Assembly (NCBI GenBank): GCA_034423195.1 | Contig: DAOUIZ010000008.1 | Coordinates: 1-18,785, forward strand | Length of the DNA: 18,785 nucleotides | Direction of reading: 5' to 3' | From: CATOSK01 sp034423195 | GTDB taxonomy: Bacteria > Chloroflexota > Dehalococcoidia > Lucifugimonadales > UBA3495 | Shown: positions 7,445 to 14,368 of the stretch, in pieces | Position numbering within the stretch: the first letter of the stretch is position 1 | Layout of the letters: each line of letters opens with the position of its first letter | Notes under the pieces: model-generated | The model's input: only the letters and a program-made list of their open reading frames with translations | What the model was told of the DNA's origin: nothing | Databases searched by the model: none | Made by a program: the position numbers and the translations under genes

Positions 7445-7485
7445 AACCCCCTCAAACCAGGGGGTTTGGGGGATGCATCCCCCAA
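7445..7485. repeat. G-rich dispersed element, copy 3
   Basis: Two adjoining palindromes: AACCCCC (7445-7451) pairs with GGGGGTT (7460-7466), then comes TTGGGGGATGCATCCCCCAA (7466-7485), identical to the palindrome at 6652-6671. The second is followed by CGTGCCCCTTCC, close to the flank of copy 2. Confidence 0.7.
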
Positions 7486-7514
7486 CGTGCCCCTTCCTCC
7501 GCCTCTCATCCCGG

Positions 7515-7544
7515 TTGTCCGCCCGAAAGCCCCTGTGCTAATAT
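7515..7544 (+). promoter_or_regulatory. Possible promoter of the nuoE operon
   Basis: TTGTCC (7515-7520) and TAATAT (7539-7544) are 18 bp apart. A second A+T-rich TATAAAAT lies at 7560-7567 without a good -35. Downstream, AACCC-CAAA-GGGTTTTT (7576-7591) could form a small leader hairpin. All are weak motif matches. Confidence 0.3.
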
Positions 7545-7611
7545 GACCCGGCGGATTGTTATAAAATTCACGCACAACCCCAAAGGGTTTTTATCAGGTG
7601 GCCGTGGCGAA

Positions 7612-8073
7612 ATGGATTCAATTAAGCAACGCATCACCACCGCCGTCAACAACCAGCCCCAGCCCACCGTCACCGTCCTTTCCTCCCTGCTCGCCGTGGA
7701 GGACGAAATCGGCTACATCCCCCAGGAAGCCGTCGCCGCCGTCGCCAACCGGACCGGAGCCTCCATCAACGACGTCTGGGCCGTGGCCTCCTTCTACCCC
7801 AACTTCCGCTTTACTCCTCCCTGCGACCACCGCCTCGAAATTTGCTGGGGGCCCTCCTGCCACCTTTCCGGCGCCATGCCCGTCATCGCCGCCGCCCAGG
7901 ACGCATTGAACATGGACGGCGAGGGAGACACCCCCGACGGACGCCTCTCCCTGCGCTACAATACCTGCCTTGGCGCCTGCGCCCAGGCCCCCGTCATCGC
8001 CGTCGACCACCACCTCATGGGCCGCCAGACCCCCGACTCCGTTCGGACAGTCATCTCGGAAGCCCTGCCGTGA
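7612..8073 (+). CDS. nuoE: NuoE/HndA-like NADH dehydrogenase 24-kDa subunit
   Basis: The 153-residue protein has the complete thioredoxin-like [2Fe-2S] site of NuoE: C78 and C83 in CWGPSC, C119 and C123 in CLGAC. The N-terminal helices with EDEIGYIPQEAVAAVA and DVWAVASFYPNF are typical of the family. ATG 7612 gives the normal NuoE length; the open frame further upstream runs through repeat DNA and is not coding. It passes electrons between the FMN subunit and other Fe-S centres. The stop overlaps the next start (GTGA), so translation with nuoF is probably coupled. Confidence 0.93.
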   Translation: MDSIKQRITTAVNNQPQPTVTVLSSLLAVEDEIGYIPQEAVAAVANRTGASINDVWAVASFYPNFRFTPPCDHRLEICWGPSCHLSGAMPVIAAAQDALNMDGEGDTPDGRLSLRYNTCLGACAQAPVIAVDHHLMGRQTPDSVRTVISEALP

Positions 8074-10013
8074 GCTTCGCCGACATCGCCGCCGAGGCAT
8101 CCCGCCGCTGGCCCCAGCGGGCCAGTAGTGATGTCACAGAGCCTGCAAGGAGTCTTAGAGAAGTTACCGACTCCGGCGACGGAGCAGGCGACCCTCAGAG
8201 CACTGAGAGGAGTCCTGGACAAGTTACCGACCCCGGCGACGGAGCAGGCGACCCTCAGAGCACTGCAAGGAGTCTTAGAGAAGTTACCGACTCCGGCGAC
8301 GGAGCAGGCGACCCTCAGAACACCGGCAGCGGCCCCGCTGGGGAAACCCCTGTCCTCACCGCCGGTTCCGCCCCTTGGATCCGGGTCGGGACCGCCCTCT
8401 GCGGCAAGGCCGCCGGAGCCGACGCCGTCATTGACGCCATCAAGGACGTTCTCGCCCGCAACACCATAACCTCCGCCCGCGTCAGCGAGGTCGGCTGCTT
8501 CGGCCTCTGTTTCGCCGAGCCCCTCATCGACATCCAGCTTCCCAACGGCCCCCGCGTCTTCTACGGCAACGTCACCCCCGAGACCGCCGAGCAGATTATC
8601 GTCAGCCACCTCGCCAACGCCACCCCTGCCGTCGATCTCGCCCTGGGGACCCAGGGCGGGTCCGTCCCCGGCATCCCCGACATCTCCCAGCACCCCATGA
8701 AGCGGAACGAGACCCGCATCGCCCTCCGCAACGCCGGCACCATCGACCCCGGCGACATCTACCAGTACATTGCCAGCGGCGGCTACCACGCCCTCAACCG
8801 GGCCCTCACCGAGATGACCCCCCAGGAAATGCTGGAGCAGGTCAACGCCTCCGGTCTGCGCGGACGGGGCGGCGCTGCCTTCCCCGCCGGAACCAAGTGG
8901 AACTTCCTCGCCGGCTCCCCCGCCCCCATGAAGTACATCCTCTGCAACTGCGAGGAGGGCGACCCCGGCGCCTTCAATGACAAGGGCATCGTCGAAAGCG
9001 ACCCCAACACCGTGGTCGAGGGAGTCACCCTCGCCGGATACGCCTGCGCCGCCCGCCGCGGCTACATCTTCATCCGCCACGGCCACGACGGCCCCATCGA
9101 CCGCGCCCGCCAGGCCATCAGCCAGGCCTACGAGTTGGGACTGCTCGGCGAAAACATCCTCGGCACCGAGTTTTCCTTCGACCTGGAGGTCGCCCTCACC
9201 GGCGATTCCTACGTCTCCGGCGAGGAGACCGCCCTTATGGAGGCCATCGAGGGCAAGCGCTCCATGCCCCGCTACCGCCCACCCTTCCCCGCCCAGGTCG
9301 GAGTCTTCGGACAACCCTCCAACATCAACAACGTCAAGACCCTGGCCTACGTCCCCGAGATAGTCGCCCGCGGCGGCGAGTGGTTCGCCGGAATCGGACA
9401 CGAACGCAGCACCGGCACCGCCATCATCTGCCTGTCCGGCGCTCTCAACTACACCGGAATGGTCGAGGTCCCCATGGGCCTGTCCCTCCGCGAGGTCCTC
9501 TACGACGTGGGCGGAGGGGTCAAGGGCGGCAAGGAGCTGAAGCTGGTCCAGACCGGCGGCCCCCTGGGGGGCGTTCTCAGCGCGGACAGCCTGGACCTGG
9601 TGCTGGACTTCGAGGTCTTCCGCGATGCCGGCGCCATCCTCGGCTCCGGCGGCATCATCGCCGCCGACGAGGACACCTGCATCGTAGACCTCACCCGCGC
9701 TCTCATCGCCTTCTGCCAGTACGAGTCCTGCGGCAAGTGCTTCCCCTGCCGCATGGGCATGAGCCACCTGCTGGAAGTCCTGGAGCGCATGTGCCGCCTC
9801 GAAGGCGAGCCCGGCGACATGGAGCTCATGCGCACCATCGGCCTCAACATGCAGGCCGGTTCCCTCTGCGGCCACGGGCAATTGGGATTCAACCCCGTGT
9901 CCTCGGCCATCAAGTATTTCGGTCCCGAGTTCGAGGCCCACATCAACGAGCGCCGCTGTCCCACCGGAGCCTGTTCCCGGCAGACCTTCTCTCCCCGTTT
10001 GACCCGTAGATAA
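8070..10013 (+). CDS. nuoF: NuoF/HndC-like NADH-binding subunit with repeat insertion
   Basis: The 647-residue flavoprotein oxidises or reduces NAD(H) through FMN. It starts at GTG 8070 overlapping nuoE. Residues 26-85 are three 20-residue copies of a repeat (…VTDSGDGAGDPQST). About 108-185 is a thioredoxin-like [2Fe-2S] domain (VGTALCGKAAGA, VGCFGLC), as in HndC-type subunits. The core has GRGGAAFPAGTKW, CNCEEGDPGAFND and YVSGEETALMEAIEGKR for FMN/NADH binding. C554, C557, C560 and C600 bind the [4Fe-4S] cluster (SCGKCFPC, SLCGHG). The C-terminal RCPTGAC resembles the end of HndC-type proteins. The TAA stop lies in the first unit of a downstream repeat array. Partner: the FdhA/NuoG-like protein encoded next. 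Confidence 0.93.
   Translation: MSFADIAAEASRRWPQRASSDVTEPARSLREVTDSGDGAGDPQSTERSPGQVTDPGDGAGDPQSTARSLREVTDSGDGAGDPQNTGSGPAGETPVLTAGSAPWIRVGTALCGKAAGADAVIDAIKDVLARNTITSARVSEVGCFGLCFAEPLIDIQLPNGPRVFYGNVTPETAEQIIVSHLANATPAVDLALGTQGGSVPGIPDISQHPMKRNETRIALRNAGTIDPGDIYQYIASGGYHALNRALTEMTPQEMLEQVNASGLRGRGGAAFPAGTKWNFLAGSPAPMKYILCNCEEGDPGAFNDKGIVESDPNTVVEGVTLAGYACAARRGYIFIRHGHDGPIDRARQAISQAYELGLLGENILGTEFSFDLEVALTGDSYVSGEETALMEAIEGKRSMPRYRPPFPAQVGVFGQPSNINNVKTLAYVPEIVARGGEWFAGIGHERSTGTAIICLSGALNYTGMVEVPMGLSLREVLYDVGGGVKGGKELKLVQTGGPLGGVLSADSLDLVLDFEVFRDAGAILGSGGIIAADEDTCIVDLTRALIAFCQYESCGKCFPCRMGMSHLLEVLERMCRLEGEPGDMELMRTIGLNMQAGSLCGHGQLGFNPVSSAIKYFGPEFEAHINERRCPTGACSRQTFSPRLTRR
8145..8324 (+). repeat. 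Three in-frame 60-bp repeats inside nuoF
   Basis: Exactly three 60-bp units (8145-8204, 8205-8264, 8265-8324) each contain a TTAGAGAAGTTACC-like core and the hairpin CUCCG-GCGA-CGGAG. The unit length is a multiple of three, so the nuoF frame is kept; the encoded peptide is rich in D, G, S and T and likely disordered. It separates a 25-residue N-terminus from the [2Fe-2S] domain. Confidence 0.9.
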
Positions 10014-10303
10014 CCCTTCCCCAAGGCGTCAGCCATTGGGAGAAACCTTTAGGAGCGAACCCGCAACGTTTAGACAAGTTACCTCGCGGTGCGGGTGAGC
10101 GTTAGAAAAGTAACCCTTCCCCAAGGCGTCAGCCATTGGGAGAAACCTTTAGGAGCGAACCCGCAACGTTTAGACAAGTTGCCTCGCGGTGCGGGTGAGC
10201 GTTAGAAAAGTAACCCTTCCCCAAGGCGTCAGCCATTGGGAGAAATCTTTAGGAGCGAACCCGCAACGTTTAGACAAGTTGCCTCGCGGTGCGGGTGAGC
10301 GTT
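10011..10303 (+). repeat. Triple 100-bp tandem repeat between nuoF and the FdhA-like gene
   Basis: Units start at 10011, 10111 and 10211; the third is cut off near 10303. They differ at only a few positions (for example 10081 and 10246). Each can form a hairpin CCCAAGGC-GUCA-GCC-A-UUGGG (10020-10040 in unit 1) and a second stem ACCCGCA/UGCGGGU (10059-10065 with 10090-10096) whose loop carries TTAGACAAGTT. It fills the whole 306-bp gap, including the nuoF stop codon. Confidence 0.92.
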
Positions 10304-10319
10304 TTTAGAGAGTAAAACC

Positions 10320-13172
10320 ATGCCAGACGACATTACCATCTCCATTGACGGAGTGGATATCAGCACCCAGCCCGGCAAGATGGTGCTGGAAGCCGCCATC
10401 GAGGCCGGCGTCTACGTCCCCTATCTCTGCTACCACTCCGGCATGAAGCCCTTTGCCGCCTGCCGCATGTGCGTCGTCTCCGTGGAGGGCGGACGCGGCT
10501 ATCCCGCCGCCTGCACCCTCCCCGTCCAGGACGGAATGAAAATCCGCAGCGAGGCCAACGACGTCAACGAGCTCCGCCGCTCCGTCATGCAGATGCTCAT
10601 CGCCGAGCATCCCAACGGCTGCCTCACCTGTCACCGCATCGACATCTGCGGCCCCACCGACATCTGCCTCCGCCACGTCTCCGTCAACGACCGCTGCGTC
10701 ACCTGTCCCAAGAATGAGCGTTGCGAGTTCAAGGACACCGTCCGCTTCCTCGGAATGGAGCTGGAATCCCCCCTCAACTACGAGTACAAGCAGATTCCCC
10801 TCGAGGTCGGCGACCCCTTCTACGACCGCGACTACAACCTCTGCATCACCTGCGGCCGCTGCGTCCGCGTCTGCGAGGAGGTCCGGGGAGACGCCGCCAT
10901 CTGCTTCACCGAGCGTTCCGGCAAGGCCCTCGTCGGTACCTCCTTCGGAACATCCCTGCTGGAATCCGGCTGCGAGTTCTGCGGAGCTTGCATCGACGTA
11001 TGCCCCGTCGGCGCTCTCACCGAGCGGGACCACAAGTGGGAAAAAGCCCGCCGTGTCGAGCGCACCGTCTGCCCTCACTGTCCCGTCGGCTGCCAGCTCA
11101 ACCTGGAGTTCAACGGGAAGGGCGAGATGATCCGCGTCGTCCCCGAGCTCAACTCCCCCGCCAATCACGGCCAGGCCTGCATCAAGGGCAAGTTCGGCCT
11201 CGAGTTCATCAATAAGACCGGCCCCGGCTCAACCCGCTTGACCCAGCCCCTCATCCGGCGCGACGGCGAACTCCAGCCCGCCTCCTGGGACGAGGCCCTG
11301 GATCTCGTCGCCCAACGCCTTCAGGACTTCCGGGACAACTCCTTCGCCCTGCTCGCTTCGCCCAACGCCACCAACGAGGAGCTTTACCTGTCCCAGAAGT
11401 TCGCCCGCACGGTGATGAACACCAACAACGTCGACCAGACCTCCAACCTCGTCCCGGAAATGACCATCGCCCTGGAACGCTCCCTCGGCTACGCCGCCGC
11501 CACCGGCTCCATCTGGGACCTGGAAAAATCCGACTGCATCCTCGTCTTCAACTCCAACCTCACCGAGGAGCACAACGTCGTCGGCGTCCCCATCAAGAAG
11601 GCCGCCCGCCGCGGCGCTGGCCTGGTGGTCATTGACCCCCGTGAGGTCGAGCTGACCCGCTACGCCAACACCTGGCTGCGTCCGGTTCCCGGCACCGAGC
11701 TAACCCTCCTCGGCGGCATCCTCAAGTCCCTCCTCGACCAGGGCCTGGAAAACACCGAATGGATCGAGGCCAACTGTGAGCCTCCCGAAACCCTCTCCTA
11801 CGCCCTCAACGCCCTGGACTTGGACGCCGTCGCGCAAATCACCCGCGTACCGGCGGAAGACATCGCCGCCGCCGCCCGGGCCGTTGGGAGCGCCAACGCC
11901 GCCTCCATCGTTTTCGCAATGGACAACGTCGCCGCCGGGTTCCGCCGGGACTGCGCCCAGGCCCTCACCAACCTCGCCCTCCTCACCGGCAGCGTCGGAC
12001 GCCCCGGCACGGGAATCTATCCCCTCCGTCCCGGCGCCAACGAGCAGGGTGCCTGGGACGTCGGCTGCGCCCCCGACCGCCTTCCCGGCAACCGCCCCAT
12101 GCGCAACAGCGACGCCCGCCAGGCCATCGAGGACGCCTGGCAGACCTCCCTCCCCGGCCCCCGGGGCATGGGAGTGCAATCCGCCTGGGAATCGGCCGCT
12201 TCCGGTCAGATTCGCGCCATGCTCATCTCCGGCAGCAGCCCCAACTTCACCAACGGCAAGCTGGAGGGCGGCCTGTCCGCGCTGGAAAACCTGGACTTCC
12301 TCGTCTTCCTGGACGAGTTCGACGGCCCCGTCACCGACCTGGCCGATGTCGTGCTCCCCCTCGCCGGCTTCTCCGGCAAGGACGGCACCTGGACCAACCT
12401 GGAGCGCCGCATCCAGCGCCTCAACCCCCTCCGCCCCGCCAACTCCGAAGACGGCCCCCAGCCGGAGCTGTGGGTGCTGCAGGAAATCGCCCGCCGCATG
12501 GGCGCCGCCGGATTCGGCCACGCCTCCCCCTCCCGGGTCATGGACGAAATCGCCTCCGTCAGCCCCATCTACTCCGGAGTGTCCTACCGGTCCCTCGCCG
12601 CCCAGGCCGTCACCGTGTTCCGCACCAACATGGAGATACCGCAACCCACCCAGCTCCTCTACTCCGCCAAGGAGGACCGGGGCATCCAGTGGCCCTGCAC
12701 CCCGGACGAACCGTCATCCCAGCCCACCCTCTACCGGGACGGCTTTCCCAACGGCTCCGCCGACCCCATAACCCCCCAGTTCCGCCAGCCGGAATACCAG
12801 GCCGACCCGGACTATCCCGCCTGGTTGGTACCCGGACGGGTCCTCCTCGACCAGGACCATCCCGGAGAGGTCACCCGCGGCAGGAGCAACCGGATCGACC
12901 GGGAAGAGCGGGTGGTAGTCAATCCCAACGACGCCGCCGGAATATCCATTTCCGATGGCGATACCGTCGAAGTCGTCACCGGCGGCGCCCGCCTGTCCGG
13001 CATCGCCCGCCTGGATCAGGCTGTCCCACCCGGCGTCCTAGGAATGACCCATCTCTTCGGCCAGCTCGCCGTCGAACTCCAGGCCAGCGGCGAAGCCAGT
13101 CCCATGTCCTCGGTCCCCGGCCTGGACATCGTTCCCGCCCGGCTCGTCAAGACATCGCCAAACACCGACTGA
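10320..13172 (+). CDS. FdhA/NuoG-like molybdopterin-fold Fe-S protein lacking the Sec/Cys ligand
   Basis: This 950-residue protein has the full Fe-S chain of NAD-linked formate dehydrogenase alpha or NuoG subunits: [2Fe-2S] ferredoxin domain (C37, C48, C51, C65), His-Cys3 cluster (H97, C101, C104, C110), two [4Fe-4S] sites (C175-C185, C218-C228), a further [4Fe-4S] site C251, C254, C258, C287, then the molybdopterin oxidoreductase domains and a C-terminal molydopterin dinucleotide-binding domain. At the place where formate dehydrogenases have Sec or Cys (L-U/C-H), this protein reads SNLVPEM with V378. By my hand alignment no metal ligand is present, so formate oxidation is doubtful. It probably accepts or hands on electrons to NuoE/NuoF. 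The start ATG 10320 follows the repeat array and has a weak purine-rich SD. Confidence 0.88.
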   Translation: MPDDITISIDGVDISTQPGKMVLEAAIEAGVYVPYLCYHSGMKPFAACRMCVVSVEGGRGYPAACTLPVQDGMKIRSEANDVNELRRSVMQMLIAEHPNGCLTCHRIDICGPTDICLRHVSVNDRCVTCPKNERCEFKDTVRFLGMELESPLNYEYKQIPLEVGDPFYDRDYNLCITCGRCVRVCEEVRGDAAICFTERSGKALVGTSFGTSLLESGCEFCGACIDVCPVGALTERDHKWEKARRVERTVCPHCPVGCQLNLEFNGKGEMIRVVPELNSPANHGQACIKGKFGLEFINKTGPGSTRLTQPLIRRDGELQPASWDEALDLVAQRLQDFRDNSFALLASPNATNEELYLSQKFARTVMNTNNVDQTSNLVPEMTIALERSLGYAAATGSIWDLEKSDCILVFNSNLTEEHNVVGVPIKKAARRGAGLVVIDPREVELTRYANTWLRPVPGTELTLLGGILKSLLDQGLENTEWIEANCEPPETLSYALNALDLDAVAQITRVPAEDIAAAARAVGSANAASIVFAMDNVAAGFRRDCAQALTNLALLTGSVGRPGTGIYPLRPGANEQGAWDVGCAPDRLPGNRPMRNSDARQAIEDAWQTSLPGPRGMGVQSAWESAASGQIRAMLISGSSPNFTNGKLEGGLSALENLDFLVFLDEFDGPVTDLADVVLPLAGFSGKDGTWTNLERRIQRLNPLRPANSEDGPQPELWVLQEIARRMGAAGFGHASPSRVMDEIASVSPIYSGVSYRSLAAQAVTVFRTNMEIPQPTQLLYSAKEDRGIQWPCTPDEPSSQPTLYRDGFPNGSADPITPQFRQPEYQADPDYPAWLVPGRVLLDQDHPGEVTRGRSNRIDREERVVVNPNDAAGISISDGDTVEVVTGGARLSGIARLDQAVPPGVLGMTHLFGQLAVELQASGEASPMSSVPGLDIVPARLVKTSPNTD

Positions 13173-13258
13173 CCGGCGCCGGAAAATTCTCCGCCCAACG
13201 GCTACAATGGAAAGGTCAGCGGCAAACAGACCCCTCACTCAACAGCAACAGGAGCGGC

Positions 13259-14011
13259 ATGACCAGTTCAGCAACTAACCCCCGTGCAGCCCGGCTCGCC
13301 AGCCTGCCCCGCGCAACCCTGATCGAGCGCAGGGACATCACCGAAGACCTGATGGTCGTCAGGTTCAGGCCCGAAAACCCCGGCTTCACCTTCAAGCCCG
13401 GCCAGTACTGCACCCTCGGCGCCGACGGCATCGAGCGCGCTTACTCCATAGCCTCCGCCCCCTACGAGGGAGTGTTGGAGGTCTTCGTCGAGCTGGTGCC
13501 CGAGGGAGAGCTGACCCCCAGGATGTGGAAGCTGCATGCAGGTGACACCATGTCGATGCGCCCCACTGCCAAGGGCCTTTTCGTCATGAAGGACCAGTTC
13601 CACCATCACCTCATGGTCTCCACCGTCACCGGCGTCGCCCCCACCATCAGCATGGTCCGCCAGTATCTTCACGACCAGAGGGAAGGCCACGTCTTCTACA
13701 TCCTCTACGGAGCCAGCTACCGGGACGAGTTGACCTACGATACGGAACTGCACGCTCTCGCCGAGGAACACCCGGAGTGCATCAAGTTCATCCCCACCGT
13801 CAGCCGCCCCGATGAACCCCGCAACGCCGGCTGGACCGGCGCCCGGGGCCGGGTCAACAGCATCTTCCAGGAATACCTGGACAAATTCGACCTTCCCCAG
13901 GACGACACCATGGTCTACGCCTGCGGCCATCCCGGCATGATCGCCTCAGTTAAGGAGCAGGCAACGCCCGCCGGCTGGAATTTCATCGAAGAGCGCTTCT
14001 GGAAAGAATAA
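13259..14011 (+). CDS. Ferredoxin-NADP+ reductase-like flavoprotein
   Basis: The 250-residue protein is a FAD/NAD(P)-binding oxidoreductase of the ferredoxin-NADP reductase fold. RAYSIASAPYEG is the FAD-binding R-x-Y-S motif, TGVAPTISMVRQYL starts the nucleotide-binding domain, YILYGASYRDEL and YACGHPGMIASV are the pyridine-nucleotide and substrate-end segments, and it finishes with an aromatic ERFWKE tail usual for the family. ATG 13259 has AGGAG at 13250-13254. It follows the FdhA-like gene by 86 bp and is last in the operon before an intrinsic terminator, so it probably links the NADH/Fe-S complex to ferredoxin or NADPH. Which donor it uses cannot be read from the sequence. Confidence 0.88.
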   Translation: MTSSATNPRAARLASLPRATLIERRDITEDLMVVRFRPENPGFTFKPGQYCTLGADGIERAYSIASAPYEGVLEVFVELVPEGELTPRMWKLHAGDTMSMRPTAKGLFVMKDQFHHHLMVSTVTGVAPTISMVRQYLHDQREGHVFYILYGASYRDELTYDTELHALAEEHPECIKFIPTVSRPDEPRNAGWTGARGRVNSIFQEYLDKFDLPQDDTMVYACGHPGMIASVKEQATPAGWNFIEERFWKE

Positions 14012-14020
14012 CCCGGCTGG

Positions 14021-14072
14021 TTCTAAGGGTCGCCCCCTCCGTCGCCAGGGAGGGTAACTTGTCTAAGGCTCC
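14021..14072 (-). repeat. Reverse copy of the TTAGACAAGTT repeat
   Basis: Read leftward, the segment gives GGAGCCTTAGACAAGTTACC and then a hairpin with GGCGACGGAG and GGCGACCCTTAGAA. It matches the 60-bp unit in nuoF through most of its length. It begins 10 bp after the reductase stop. Confidence 0.75.
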
Positions 14073-14137
14073 CCGGCCTTCGCTCGGGGCAAGCTCTTGA
14101 GGGCTCCAGCACCGCGATTTATCCTGCGGAACACCAT

Positions 14138-14181
14138 CCCCGCCGAAGCTGTCAGCGCACCAGCGGCGGGGATTTGTTTTT
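14138..14181 (+). terminator. Intrinsic terminator of the redox operon
   Basis: CCCCGCCG (14138-14145) pairs perfectly with CGGCGGGG (14164-14171), an 8-bp GC stem with an 18-nt loop, followed at once by ATTTGTTTTT. This is a textbook rho-independent terminator, 127 bp after the last gene. The remainder up to mutS (14182-14368) shows no gene. Confidence 0.75.
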
Positions 14182-14368
14182 CCCGCGGCCACCCGGGGAA
14201 CCGGACAAACCGAGGGAAGGGCAGGTGGAAGGGCGGCATACGGCAATAATTGCAAAAGATAAGTATAGGCACCACGCTGCGGCATCAACATGTTGGTGTT
14301 TTTTACAAGTGCGGCAGCCCCGTCCCATTAGGAGTAAAATAGTCCCACCTGCGCTGCTGGGTGTTGCC

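Noticed and set aside
8071..8073. nuoE TGA as a recoded codon
   Set aside because: NuoE has its normal length and C-terminus, and the TGA overlaps the nuoF start in the usual GTGA coupling.
7956..9941. Long minus-strand open frame of 661 codons opposite nuoE and nuoF
   Set aside because: It is a shadow created by the GC-rich third positions of nuoE/nuoF; its translation is low-complexity G/V/A/D-rich with no family signature.
10011..10303. CRISPR array
   Set aside because: The units are contiguous 100-bp repeats with no variable spacers and no cas genes are nearby.
13170..13262. Read-through of the FdhA-like TGA stop as another Sec codon
   Set aside because: The frame stays open for about 30 codons, but the translation is non-conserved, has no Cys nearby, and ends at the next gene start.
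14221..14368. Promoter for mutS
   Set aside because: A+T-rich patches and TAAAAT (14335-14340) are present, but no -35 at the right distance; I could not support a specific promoter.
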